This document shows, one piece after another, positions 1 through 8,409 of a stretch of DNA of 63,197 bases. The DNA is from Lachnospiraceae bacterium (lineage in GTDB: Bacteria; Bacillota; Clostridia; Lachnospirales; Lachnospiraceae). The translations under genes were made by a program, and so were the position numbers. The notes beneath the pieces were generated by a model that searched no databases, had not been told where the DNA came from, and was given only the letters and a program-made list of their open reading frames with translations. Each line of letters begins with the position of its first letter. Positions within the stretch are counted from its first letter, which is position 1. The stretch is from contig JAAUZI010000090.1 of NCBI GenBank assembly GCA_014804645.1, positions 1-63,197 of the forward strand. Reading direction: 5' to 3'.

Positions 1-10
1 GCATTCTTCA

Positions 11-77
11 GGTGTAAGATTAGAACTTCTTGGCGTGCCACCTCATGTGGCACGACTTTAGAAGTTCTTCTTACACC
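11..77. repeat. Structured palindromic repeat, copy A
   Basis: A 31-base arm (11-41) pairs with 47-77 around loop CTCAT. The outer helix is GGTGTAAGA/TCTTACACC, the middle helix AGAACTTCT/AGAAGTTCT is offset by small bulges (TT on one side, TTTA-like on the other), and the inner helix is CGTGCCAC/GTGGCACG. The same three-helix layout recurs at 20881, 21029, 25834 and 44241. On the minus strand it begins inside the stop codon of the NUDIX gene: the TAA at 71-73 is part of the repeat. The first bases of the window look like the end of the small extra hairpin that precedes copies B and C. Confidence 0.85.
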
Positions 78-628
78 AGTGCGCCTTGCGCAAAAAAATA
101 CGCCGCCAGCTGTGCCCTGGAACTGAATTGCTCTGTCTGTATCAGTTCCCTCACCTCTTCCCTGGTATAAAAACGGGAATCGATCTGCTCATTTTCCGAA
201 GTGTGGTCCTGCATTTCTCCCTCCGCCTCCACAATGGCAATATAGGTGGTGACATCAGAAAAAGCCACTGCCGCAAAGGAAGCGGGCAGTATATCCCGAA
301 TCTTTCTGACAGAAAGCCCCGTCTCCTCGTACAGCTCGCGCTGGATACAGTCCTCCACGGACTCTCCCTCCTCCAGCATGCCCGCGCATAGATTGTATAC
401 GCTCCGGTTTACTCCCATGCGGAATTCATGCAACAACAGCATTTTCCCCTGACAGATCGCCACAATGGACACTCCGCTGGGTTTCTGCCCCAGATCCTCC
501 GGGGAGGTCAACTCCCGGCGGCTGACTATCTCGTATTTTTTCTCCCTGCCTGCCTTATTCAGGTAGGTAAGCTCATATTTTTTCAGAAATCTGCCATCTC
601 CTACCTTTTCCATTCTCAAAAGTTTCAT
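71..628 (-). CDS. NUDIX hydrolase, ADP-ribose pyrophosphatase type
   Basis: 185 aa. Members of this family hydrolyse nucleoside diphosphates linked to another moiety, typically ADP-ribose, in the cytoplasm. A complete Nudix box spans residues 83-105 (G83, E89, then REL-x-EETGL at 97-105), giving the metal-binding REUXEE glutamates. Length and the long N-terminal beta region fit the ADP-ribose pyrophosphatase (NudF-like) group, but substrate cannot be fixed from sequence. The start lies 4 bases after the RNase E/G stop, with AGAGGA upstream inside that gene, so the two are almost certainly co-transcribed. The stop codon is supplied by a palindromic repeat. Confidence 0.88.
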   Translation of the reverse strand: MKLLRMEKVGDGRFLKKYELTYLNKAGREKKYEIVSRRELTSPEDLGQKPSGVSIVAICQGKMLLLHEFRMGVNRSVYNLCAGMLEEGESVEDCIQRELYEETGLSVRKIRDILPASFAAVAFSDVTTYIAIVEAEGEMQDHTSENEQIDSRFYTREEVRELIQTEQFSSRAQLAAYFFAQGALV

Positions 629-632
629 TTTC

Positions 633-2006
633 TTATATCCTCTCGCCTGTCAATCCAAACTGTTCCCTCAGTGAAGGAAATATTTTCCTGCGGGTAATTT
701 CAACCAGTCCCAGCGGCGTCATATCAACCACCTGTACTGTCACCGGGTCCTCCCTGGCCAGTTCCCGTAGCTCCTGTAGCAATTCTTCCTCCTGGGCCAG
801 GGTGGAAAGGTTGATGAAATCCACAATGATGATACCGGAGAGATTGCGCAGACGCAGCTGGCGCACCACCTCCCGGGCCGCCTCCAGATTCACCCGCCGC
901 ATAGTGTCCTCCGGGGTTTTGTCCCCGGTGAGTTTTATGCATTTCCCGGTATTTACGTCGATGGCTGTCAGGCTCTCCGTCTGCTCTATCACCAGGTTGG
1001 CGCCGGATTTGAGCCATACCGTCCTGCGCAGAGCCTCCCCCAGTTTTGCCTCCAAGCCATAGAGTTTATCCAGGGCAAAATCCGGGTCTTGATATAGACG
1101 CAGACCTTCTGTGGAAAGTCGTCTGCGCTGCTGCAGCTGCAGCAATTCCTCATACCTCTGGGGCAGATCCGTCACTATTTCCTCATACTCGCTGGGCTGG
1201 AAGCACTTTAGTGTCTCCTCCAGCGCCGTGCCCGCCTCCAGCAGACAGCTATAGCAGGTGCGATGCGCCCCCTGCTGAAAAAGAGTCGTAAAACGACGGC
1301 GAAGCTCCTCATACTCCCGGCGCAGAACGTTCTCGCCGTACTGCTCCTGCTCCGAAAACTGCCCGGCCTGAGTCCGCACCACCAGCCCAAAAGGCGGCAC
1401 GCCCTCCTCCTGCATTAGCGCGCCGCTTTCGTCCGTAATCTGCCAATCCTCCAGCAGTTTTCTCAGGAGCTTATGCCGAGATTGATCCAGCTTTTTGGAT
1501 ATTCCCACCCTGGCTGCCCCGACGGTGAACACAAAATACTCTCCCTGCAGGGTGATACGGGTAGTCACAGTCGCCTGTTTGGTCTTGATTGCTTCCTTTT
1601 CCAGCTGTATTGGCAACTCATCTCCCTCCAGCAGTCTGCCGTCATAAGCTCTGCCAATCAGAAAAGGGGGTGCTTTTTCCAGCTCGTCCATATGCAAAAA
1701 ACACTGCTCGTGACCGGATATTTCCACAAAGCAGGCATTCAGATTTTTAACGATTTTTTTGACCTTGCCCAGATAGACCGCACCGATACGGCTTTGACTG
1801 CGGGCCGAAAAAGTCTGGGCCGCAACCAGTCGGTCCTGCTTTATCAGCGCTGCAATCAGGTGTTCGGAGGACCGGTTCGACCCGTCCGAGCCGTTTCGGA
1901 TAAGTCCAGGTGGACAGGACGTTATCAACAGTCTTCCCCGCTCCCGCTCTCGCTGCTGCTGTTCTCTGTCGGGCCGGACAACGCTCTGTCCTATGTCTCT
2001 GCTCAT
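633..2006 (-). CDS. Ribonuclease E/G family endoribonuclease
   Basis: 457 aa. An RNase E/G catalytic protein involved in rRNA and mRNA processing. An S1-like RNA-binding segment lies near residues 75-110 (YLGKVKKI...CFLHMDE), and the metal-binding catalytic aspartates are seen in AIDVNTGK (D350) and IIVDFI (D396). The length is nearer RNase G than RNase E, with no long C-terminal scaffold. The start at 2006 is chosen because ATG overlaps the preceding stop as ATGA and GAGGGAG sits just upstream; the longer frame only adds the end of the neighbour. It follows the two radical SAM genes in one operon, an arrangement commonly seen in Clostridia upstream of rplU-rpmA. Confidence 0.9.
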   Translation of the reverse strand: MSRDIGQSVVRPDREQQQRERERGRLLITSCPPGLIRNGSDGSNRSSEHLIAALIKQDRLVAAQTFSARSQSRIGAVYLGKVKKIVKNLNACFVEISGHEQCFLHMDELEKAPPFLIGRAYDGRLLEGDELPIQLEKEAIKTKQATVTTRITLQGEYFVFTVGAARVGISKKLDQSRHKLLRKLLEDWQITDESGALMQEEGVPPFGLVVRTQAGQFSEQEQYGENVLRREYEELRRRFTTLFQQGAHRTCYSCLLEAGTALEETLKCFQPSEYEEIVTDLPQRYEELLQLQQRRRLSTEGLRLYQDPDFALDKLYGLEAKLGEALRRTVWLKSGANLVIEQTESLTAIDVNTGKCIKLTGDKTPEDTMRRVNLEAAREVVRQLRLRNLSGIIIVDFINLSTLAQEEELLQELRELAREDPVTVQVVDMTPLGLVEITRRKIFPSLREQFGLTGERI

Positions 2007-2866
2007 TCTTTCTCCCTCGCCTGCCATTCCCGGCGTTCCGCCTCCATGGCCGCCATGGCCTCACTGCGGATTCGCTGGTTTTCAGCCAGCGTCTCTTCCT
2101 TGCGGCGACGGGCTTCCATGGCAATCCGAATCCGCTCCTCGTCTACCATGGGCTTAACAATCAGACTGCCTATGGCATCCATGGGCGCCAGCTTTGGGGG
2201 TTCTCCATCCGCTGCCAGGTTCATATAGGTGTCCCGCCTATGGACGGTAAAGGCATTTTCCGCAAGCTTTTCTCCCTGCCAGGCGGCGTATGCCTCCAGA
2301 ACATGGGAGGGTTTAATATTGCCGCCGCTGGAGGCGTCCACCGTCATCTGGATTGCCCCATTCTCCCGGTCCGCCGACAGTTCATAGATTCCCGGTCTGA
2401 TATTTACGGTCAGGGTATTTTTCTTAGTCTCCTTGGTGATCAGAATCTCCTGCAGGGCATAGAAATCCACAAGCTTTTCCAGATAGTCAAAGGACGGCTC
2501 CCTTCCCTCTCGGAATCTGACCGTGTAGCTGGCAGCCGCCACGCTGGCCATGGCATTGCCCGAGTGCTCCGGCAGCAGAACCACACTCACAATCTCAATT
2601 CCCGGCACACTGGCACGATTGAAACGCTCTATCATATCCCGGGAGTCGGTGACGCTGTTGCACTCGATATCCATATATTCCCCGTCGCTGGTCAGACCCA
2701 CGCCCAGCGGCGCCGCAAAGGTCATGATCTGGTGGGGACTGTACCCCGTAGTGTAAGCCACGTCTATTTCCGCTCTGCGGATACATTTCTGAAAAAAACG
2801 CATGACGTCCAAATGTCCGATAAAACGAACCGGTCCGTACTTGCGAAACTTTACACGCACTTTCAT
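2003..2866 (-). CDS. TIGR03936-type radical SAM-associated protein (DUF2344)
   Basis: 287 aa. Begins MKVRVKFRKYGPVRFIGHLD, the typical opening of the DUF2344/TIGR03936 family, which is nearly always encoded next to, or fused with, the B12-binding radical SAM protein found here immediately upstream. Its molecular role is not established; a function in RNA modification is often suspected from its neighbours. The start overlaps the stop of the upstream gene by 4 bases (ATGA) and its own stop overlaps the RNase E/G start in the same way, so translation is tightly coupled. The last 60 residues are rich in Arg, Glu and Ala and probably form a charged helix. Confidence 0.88.
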   Translation of the reverse strand: MKVRVKFRKYGPVRFIGHLDVMRFFQKCIRRAEIDVAYTTGYSPHQIMTFAAPLGVGLTSDGEYMDIECNSVTDSRDMIERFNRASVPGIEIVSVVLLPEHSGNAMASVAAASYTVRFREGREPSFDYLEKLVDFYALQEILITKETKKNTLTVNIRPGIYELSADRENGAIQMTVDASSGGNIKPSHVLEAYAAWQGEKLAENAFTVHRRDTYMNLAADGEPPKLAPMDAIGSLIVKPMVDEERIRIAMEARRRKEETLAENQRIRSEAMAAMEAERREWQAREKE

Positions 2867-4770
2867 ATGTCGCTCTCTCCCATCTGCGCCATCTCATCCC
2901 TGGGTTCAAAGCATATGCCGCCGCCGAACCGCGTCACGCCACAGCCCTGACATCTGACCCTGCAATTCTCCGAGATCTGCTCGCTTTGAGCCTTTAGCCA
3001 TTCCCGTTTCAGAAATTCCTTGGTCACGCCGCAGTCGATGAAATCCCAGGGGAATATCTCATCCAGTCCTCTCTCCCTGTGAGAGTAAAATTCCGTGGTA
3101 AGACCGCACTCGGCCATGGTTTCCTCCCAGATATCATTCCGGAAATACTCGCTCCAGGCGTCATAAAAGCCCCCCTTCTTATAAACGCCCTGAATCACCT
3201 GGGACAGGCGTCTGTCACCACGAGCCAGCACTCCCTCCCAGACGCTGGTGTCCGCCTCATGGTAATTGTACTTGATGCTCTTCTGATTCAGCTGCTCGGA
3301 GATACATTTTCGGGTAAAATATGCCTTTTCAATGAATTCATCCTTGGTGCACTGGCCAGCCCACTGGAACGGGGTAAAGGGCTTTGGCACAAAGAAGGAG
3401 GTGCTGGTGACGATCTGTACTCTCTCGCCCCCTCGGGCCGCCTTGGGCACCTCCTCAAAATAGGCGGCGGCAATCTCGTTGGAAAGCTCGGCAATCCCCC
3501 GCATGTCCTCCTCTGTCTCCGTGGGTAGTCCCAACATAAAATACAGCTTGACGCGGGACCAGCCGCCCCGGAAAGCCATGGTGCAGCCCTGCAGGATATC
3601 CTCCTGGGTCAGCCCCTTATTTATCACGTTACGAAGTCTCTGACTGCCCGCCTCCGGCGCAAAGGTCAGAGAGGACTTGCGGATATCCTGAATCTTGCTC
3701 ATCACATCCAGCGAAAAAGCGTCGATCCGCAGGGATGGAAGGGAAATATTGATTTTTTTCTCTGTGCATTCCTCTATCAGAAAGTCGATCAGCTCCGGCA
3801 GGCGGCTGTAATCGCTGGAGCTCAGGGAACTCAGGGAAATCTCTTCATGCCCGGTATTTTTCAGCATCTCCAGAGCATATTTTTTCAGCATCTCCACATC
3901 CCGCTCCCGCACCGGCCGGTACAGCTGCCCCGCCTGGCAGAAACGACAGCCCCGGATACAGCCCCGCTGAATCTCCAGCACCACCCGGTCCTGCGTCACC
4001 TTTATGTAAGGCACCACCGGTTTCATGGGATAGTAAGTATCCGACACCTGCATTTCCACCTCTTTTAATACGGTTCGGGGAACTCCCTCCTCCGTGGGCT
4101 CAAAGCTCTCGATGGTGCCGTCCTCATGGTAAGTCACTCTGTAGAACCGGGGAACATATATACCCGGCAGTCCGGCAGCCCGGCGCAGGAATCCAACCCG
4201 CCCGCAGCCCTCTTTTTTGCAGGATTTATAGAGATCCAGCAGACTGCGGTACTGGGTCTCCCCCTCTCCGATATAGAACAGGTCAAAAAAATCCGCAATA
4301 GGCTCCGGATTGTAGACGCAAGGACCACCGCCGATGACAATGGGACAGTCCTCTCCCCTCTGCTCTGCCAGCAGCGGTATCCCCGATAAATCCAGCACCT
4401 GTAGGATATTGGTATAGCACATTTCATATTGTATGGTGATACCCAGAAAATCCATATTTTTTACAGGCTCCTGGGACTCCAGGCAAAAGAGGGGGATTTT
4501 CTGCTGTCTCATGATGGCGTCCAGATCCACCCAGGGGGAATAGACCCGCTCGCACCACACGTCCTCCCAGCTGTTGAACATATCGTACAGGATCTGGATT
4601 CCCAGGTGGGACATGCCGATCTCATACACGTCCGGAAAACACATGGCAAAGCGAACCTCCACCTGGGACTTATCCTTTACCACCGCGTTTACCTCGTTGC
4701 CGATATATCTGGCAGGCTTCTCTATTTTCATCAGAATATCATCTGACAGGGCCAATCTTTCTGCTGTCAT
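2863..4770 (-). CDS. TIGR03960-type B12-binding radical SAM protein
   Basis: 636 aa. N-terminal cobalamin-binding-like domain (about 1-170, with GMSHLGIQILYDMFN) followed by a radical SAM core with the cluster motif C271-x3-C275-x2-C278 (RGCIRGCRFCQAG). It is expected to bind a 4Fe-4S cluster and SAM. Substrate is unknown. The open frame extends upstream to 4944, but that extension translates a terminator hairpin (4862-4901), so ATG at 4770 (MTAERLALSDDIL) is chosen; AAAGGAA and AGGACG precede it. First gene of the four-gene operon with DUF2344 protein, RNase E/G and NUDIX. Confidence 0.9.
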   Translation of the reverse strand: MTAERLALSDDILMKIEKPARYIGNEVNAVVKDKSQVEVRFAMCFPDVYEIGMSHLGIQILYDMFNSWEDVWCERVYSPWVDLDAIMRQQKIPLFCLESQEPVKNMDFLGITIQYEMCYTNILQVLDLSGIPLLAEQRGEDCPIVIGGGPCVYNPEPIADFFDLFYIGEGETQYRSLLDLYKSCKKEGCGRVGFLRRAAGLPGIYVPRFYRVTYHEDGTIESFEPTEEGVPRTVLKEVEMQVSDTYYPMKPVVPYIKVTQDRVVLEIQRGCIRGCRFCQAGQLYRPVRERDVEMLKKYALEMLKNTGHEEISLSSLSSSDYSRLPELIDFLIEECTEKKINISLPSLRIDAFSLDVMSKIQDIRKSSLTFAPEAGSQRLRNVINKGLTQEDILQGCTMAFRGGWSRVKLYFMLGLPTETEEDMRGIAELSNEIAAAYFEEVPKAARGGERVQIVTSTSFFVPKPFTPFQWAGQCTKDEFIEKAYFTRKCISEQLNQKSIKYNYHEADTSVWEGVLARGDRRLSQVIQGVYKKGGFYDAWSEYFRNDIWEETMAECGLTTEFYSHRERGLDEIFPWDFIDCGVTKEFLKREWLKAQSEQISENCRVRCQGCGVTRFGGGICFEPRDEMAQMGESDI

Positions 4771-4854
4771 TCGTCCTAATTCCTTTCCTGTCACTTGTCC
4801 TATACTATTCAGTATACGGCATCCGCCCCATAAAAGCAAGTCAAACACCCGCGC

Positions 4855-4901
4855 AAAAAATGGCACCGCATAGACCCTGTCGATCTGGCTTATGCGGTGC
4901 C
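4855..4901 (-). terminator. Rho-independent terminator after the small membrane protein gene
   Basis: GGCACCGCATA (4862-4872) pairs perfectly with TATGCGGTGCC (4891-4901); on the minus strand the 11-bp stem is followed by A then six T (4855-4860). It lies 20 bases beyond the stop of the 114-aa gene and separates that gene from the radical SAM operon. Confidence 0.85.
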
Positions 4902-4921
4902 GCGTATATTCTTTATGTCCA

Positions 4922-5266
4922 TCACGGGCTGGGTATGCAGTCATAGCGTAGATATTCCAAAATCTGTCCGCTGGTCAACCCAAACAGGGTATCCCCCCTG
5001 CGGTCGGCCAGAGCCAGCAGGCACACCAGTATGGCCGCCAGCAGAATCCGCAGCCCCAAAGTGCCGCCCTTTCCGCTTGATTTATCTCCCATACCACTGT
5101 AATTTGCCTCATCGTCATAGGAATAGGGCGGCTCCTCCTCAAAATAGCTGAGAGTACGGCCGTAGAGCAGCTGCTCCCGCTGGCCTAGATCCTGCCTGTC
5201 CTGTTGATATCGCTCCCTGACCTGTCTCGTCAGCTGCAGTTTCTGCTGTGTGGAGAAATCGCCCAT
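4922..5266 (-). CDS. Hypothetical single-pass membrane protein
   Basis: 114 aa, no family recognised. The N-terminal half is charged and glutamine rich (QQKLQLTRQVRERYQQDRQD), followed by an acidic tyrosine-rich stretch (YFEEEPPYSYDDEANY) and one hydrophobic segment near residues 71-88 (LGLRILLAAILVCLLAL). A likely tail-side anchor with a cytoplasmic N-terminal domain. The start at 5266 is preferred over 5287 because GGGAG sits 6 bases upstream. It ends at a strong terminator and follows the histidine operon at a gap of about 65 bases. Confidence 0.6.
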   Translation of the reverse strand: MGDFSTQQKLQLTRQVRERYQQDRQDLGQREQLLYGRTLSYFEEEPPYSYDDEANYSGMGDKSSGKGGTLGLRILLAAILVCLLALADRRGDTLFGLTSGQILEYLRYDCIPSP

Positions 5267-5330
5267 AATCGCTCCCGCCTTTCCCATTTGCCTGCTAATT
5301 CATTGTATGAGAAAGATCGTGCGCCTAACA

Positions 5331-5723
5331 CTATTTTTCCTCTTCGTTGCTTTTTTCCACAATCTTATGAAAAAAGCAGCTGCGTGAGCCGGTATGACAG
5401 GCCGCTCCCACCTGATGAATCCGGGCCAGCAGGGTATCTTTGTCGCAGTCTGCTGTCAGAGACTGCACATACTGATAATGGCCGCTGGTCTCCCCCTTCA
5501 GCCACTGCTCCCTGCGGCTGCGGCTGTAGTAGTGCATCATGCCCGTGCGCAGCGTATCACCGTAGGCTTGTTCGTTCATATAGGCCATCATCAGCACCTC
5601 GCCGTTCTCTGCATCCTGTATGACCACCGGCACCAGCCCCTGGGAATCCTTTTTCAGGTCATCCCAGGCAAGAGCGGCGGTCCAGTCCATTTTCTGTCCG
5701 GGATTTTCGTATATCATGTGCAT
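5331..5723 (-). CDS. hisI: Phosphoribosyl-AMP cyclohydrolase
   Basis: 130 aa. Opens the adenine ring of phosphoribosyl-AMP in histidine biosynthesis. Recognised by SRSRREQWLKGETSGHYQ, the DCDKDTLL metal motif and the zinc-binding C-H-T-G-SRSCF segment near the C-terminus. It has no HisE pyrophosphohydrolase domain, so HisE must be encoded elsewhere. ATG at 5723 (MHMIYENP) is chosen because AGGAGGAG lies 8 bases upstream; the longer frame reads into the end of hisB. Last gene of the hisZGDBI run, 13 bases after hisB. Confidence 0.94.
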   Translation of the reverse strand: MHMIYENPGQKMDWTAALAWDDLKKDSQGLVPVVIQDAENGEVLMMAYMNEQAYGDTLRTGMMHYYSRSRREQWLKGETSGHYQYVQSLTADCDKDTLLARIHQVGAACHTGSRSCFFHKIVEKSNEEEK

Positions 5724-5736
5724 GTATCGTCTCCTC

Positions 5737-6324
5737 CTACAGCTTGCCCTTGGTGCTGAGCACTCCGGAGAGCCTCGGCTCCGGGGCGGTGGCCTGGTCA
5801 AGGGCCTTGGCGAAGGCTTTGAACATGGCTTCGATCATATGATGGTTGTTGCCTGGCTGCAGCATCCGCAGATGCAGATTCATCCCTGCGCTGTAGGATA
5901 CCGCGTAGAAAAACTCTCTCACCAGCTCAGTCTCCAAATTTCCCACCCGCTCTGCGGTAAATTCACAGTCGAACTGCAGATAGGGTCTGCCGCACAGATC
6001 TACGGCGCACAGAGCCAGAGATTCGTCCATGGGCAGAATGAAATAGCCGTAGCGGCAAATACCCGCCTTGTCCCCCACAGCCTCCCGGATCGCCTGTCCC
6101 AGCACAATTCCTGTATCCTCCACCGTGTGGTGTCCGTCCACTTCCAGATCGCCCTTAACCTTGCACGTCAGATCAAAAAAACCATGTCTTGCAAACCCCT
6201 CCAGCATATGGTCTAAAAAACCAATGCCAGTGTGTACCTCCGCTTTTCCGCTGCCATCCAAATTCAATGTGATCTCAATCTCTGTCTCCTTCGTCTTGCG
6301 GATTACCCTGCCGATCCGTTCCAT
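5737..6324 (-). CDS. hisB: Imidazoleglycerol-phosphate dehydratase
   Basis: 195 aa, the monofunctional form without a histidinol phosphatase domain. Dehydrates imidazole glycerol phosphate to imidazole acetol phosphate. Diagnostic histidine motifs DGHHTVEDTGI and NNHHMIEAMFKAF (manganese ligands) and the opening GIGFLDHMLEGFARHG are intact. ATG at 6324 (MERIGRVIRKT) is used: AAGGAAG lies upstream and homologues begin here; the longer frame to 6366 has no family similarity. Sits between hisD and hisI. Confidence 0.95.
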   Translation of the reverse strand: MERIGRVIRKTKETEIEITLNLDGSGKAEVHTGIGFLDHMLEGFARHGFFDLTCKVKGDLEVDGHHTVEDTGIVLGQAIREAVGDKAGICRYGYFILPMDESLALCAVDLCGRPYLQFDCEFTAERVGNLETELVREFFYAVSYSAGMNLHLRMLQPGNNHHMIEAMFKAFAKALDQATAPEPRLSGVLSTKGKL

Positions 6325-6384
6325 ATTCTTCCTTTCCGTGCGTTCCGCAATCTGACGCGGCCACACTCCCGCAATGTATTTTTG

Positions 6385-7677
6385 TCACTCCTCAAACCGA
6401 ACCCGAATGCTGCCCGCGTGGGCGGTCAATCCCTCGCTCTCGGCAAACAGTTCAATATCCTTATGTACTGCCTGCAGCGCCTCCCGGGAATAGGAAATAA
6501 TGCTGGTCTTTTTCACAAAATCATCCACGTTCACCGGCGAAAAGAATTTGGCCGTGCCGTTGGTGGGCAGAATGTGGTTGGGGCCCGCAAAATAGTCCCC
6601 CAGCGGTTCCGAGCTGTATTCTCCCAGGAAAATTGCTCCGGCGTTTTTGATACGCGTCATGGTGTCAAAGGGGTTCGCTGTCAAAATCTCCAGATGTTCG
6701 GAGGCTATATCGTTGGCGGCATCTATGGCGTCCTCCATGTTTTCGGCCAGCAGGATATATCCGTAGTTGTCCAAAGATTTCTCAATGATCGCCCGGCGGG
6801 ACAACTGTTTTACAAAACCGTCCACTTCCTCGGACACCCGCTCCGCCAGCTCGCGGGAGGTGGTGATCAGTATGGCGCTGGCCAGCTCATCATGCTCCGC
6901 CTGGCTTAAAAGGTCCGCCGCCACATACCGGGGATTGGCGGTCTCGTCCGCCAGCACTAAGATCTCGCTGGGTCCGGCGATGGAGTCAATACTCACATGT
7001 CCATACACCGCCTTTTTGGCCAGGGCCACAAAGATGTTGCCGGGACCGGTGATCTTGTCCACCTTGGGGACAGACTCCGTCCCATAGGCCATGGCGGCGA
7101 TGGCCTGCGCCCCGCCGGCCTTGTAGATCGCGCCCACGCCTGCGATATCCGCCGCCACCAGAGTTCCGGGATTCACCTTGCCGTCCGCGCCGGGCGGCGT
7201 GGTCATAATGATATCCCTCACTCCCGCCACCGTGGCGGGCACCACGTTCATCAATACGCTGGAGGGATAGGCCGCCTTGCCGCCGGGCACATACACGCCC
7301 ACCCGTCCTATGGGGGTGAATCGAATGCCCAGTATGGTGCCGTCCTCTTTGGAGTCAAACCAACTGTTGCGCAGCTGTTTCTCGTGAAAAGCACGAATGT
7401 TGGCCGCAGACTTCCGAATGACCTCCACCAGCGCAGGGTCCATTTGGTCGTATGCCTCCCGAATCTCCTCCGCCGTCACACGGATATTTTCCGGTGTCAG
7501 CCGGTATTTGTCAAATTTCAATGTGTATTCAAACAGAGCCTTGTCGCCGCCTGTCTTTACGGCAGTCAAAATCTCATTCACTGTCCCCTCATATTCAGAA
7601 TAGTTGTTGGGACTTCTCTTTAACAGATCATTCAGCACATTTTTGCGGGTGCCTTCCGTCAGTTCCACAATTCTCAT
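6385..7677 (-). CDS. hisD: Histidinol dehydrogenase
   Basis: 430 aa, full length. Catalyses the two NAD-dependent oxidations of L-histidinol to L-histidine. Family signatures are [35 protein letters not shown], and the SQAEHDE and ASEHLEI histidines that bind zinc and the substrate. The C-terminal region with [16 protein letters not shown] is intact. Third gene of the operon; AGGAGG lies a few bases upstream of the start. No oddities seen. Confidence 0.96.
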   Translation of the reverse strand: MRIVELTEGTRKNVLNDLLKRSPNNYSEYEGTVNEILTAVKTGGDKALFEYTLKFDKYRLTPENIRVTAEEIREAYDQMDPALVEVIRKSAANIRAFHEKQLRNSWFDSKEDGTILGIRFTPIGRVGVYVPGGKAAYPSSVLMNVVPATVAGVRDIIMTTPPGADGKVNPGTLVAADIAGVGAIYKAGGAQAIAAMAYGTESVPKVDKITGPGNIFVALAKKAVYGHVSIDSIAGPSEILVLADETANPRYVAADLLSQAEHDELASAILITTSRELAERVSEEVDGFVKQLSRRAIIEKSLDNYGYILLAENMEDAIDAANDIASEHLEILTANPFDTMTRIKNAGAIFLGEYSSEPLGDYFAGPNHILPTNGTAKFFSPVNVDDFVKKTSIISYSREALQAVHKDIELFAESEGLTAHAGSIRVRFEE

Positions 7678-7702
7678 ATATACCTCCTATTTGAGTTCCG
7701 CA

Positions 7703-8350
7703 TCAGGAGAGCTGCTCCCGCATTTTGTAGATCAGCTCCTTAATGCGTTCCGTCTCCATTTGCATGCTCACCGGATTCACAATCATCCGGGCCGACAGGG
7801 GACAGATTTCCTCCAGCACCTCCAGGCCGTTCTCCTTCAGTGTGCCCCCGGTCTCCACAATATCCACAATCACGTCCGACAGCTGTACCAGCGGCCCCAG
7901 CTCCACGGAACCGTTCAGCTTTATGATATCTACCGTCTGATGTTTTTTGTTGTAAAAGTATTCCCTGGCAATGTTGGGATACTTGCTGGCCACGCGGATT
8001 CTCTCGTGATGCTGCAACAGCTCCTCGGCCTTCCGTGGACCGCAGACACACATGCGGCACTTGCCGAAACCGAGATCCAGCACCTCGTAGACATTGCGGT
8101 TCTCCTCCAATATGGTGTCCCGTCCCACAACGCCGATGTCGGCTGCGCCGTACTCCACATAGGTGGGCACATCCGGTCCCTTCGCCAGGAAAAAGCGCAG
8201 TTTCAACTCCTCGTTGACAAAAATAAGTTTTCTGGAGCTTTTGTCCTTCATCTCCTCACAGGTAATGCCGATCTGCTCCAGCAGTTCCAGGGTCTTGCTG
8301 GCCAGACGGCCCTTCCCCAGCGCAAATGTCAAATATCTCTCGTCACTCAT
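7703..8350 (-). CDS. hisG: ATP phosphoribosyltransferase, short form
   Basis: 215 aa. Catalyses the first committed step of histidine synthesis, joining ATP and PRPP. Length shows the short type, which lacks the C-terminal regulatory domain and needs HisZ for activity and histidine feedback. The PRPP-binding loop DIVETGGTLKENGL and the opening FALGKGRLASKTLELLEQIG are clear. Its partner HisZ is encoded directly upstream, 59 bases away, consistent with formation of a HisG-HisZ hetero-octamer as known for this type. Confidence 0.95.
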   Translation of the reverse strand: MSDERYLTFALGKGRLASKTLELLEQIGITCEEMKDKSSRKLIFVNEELKLRFFLAKGPDVPTYVEYGAADIGVVGRDTILEENRNVYEVLDLGFGKCRMCVCGPRKAEELLQHHERIRVASKYPNIAREYFYNKKHQTVDIIKLNGSVELGPLVQLSDVIVDIVETGGTLKENGLEVLEEICPLSARMIVNPVSMQMETERIKELIYKMREQLS

Positions 8351-8409
8351 AATTACCTCTATCCGTGTAACATGGGCAAACCCATATTATCGCACGCTTT
8401 CAATCAATG

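Noticed and set aside
6997..7623. 208-codon plus-strand frame opposite hisD
   Set aside because: Shadow; hisD is intact on the minus strand.
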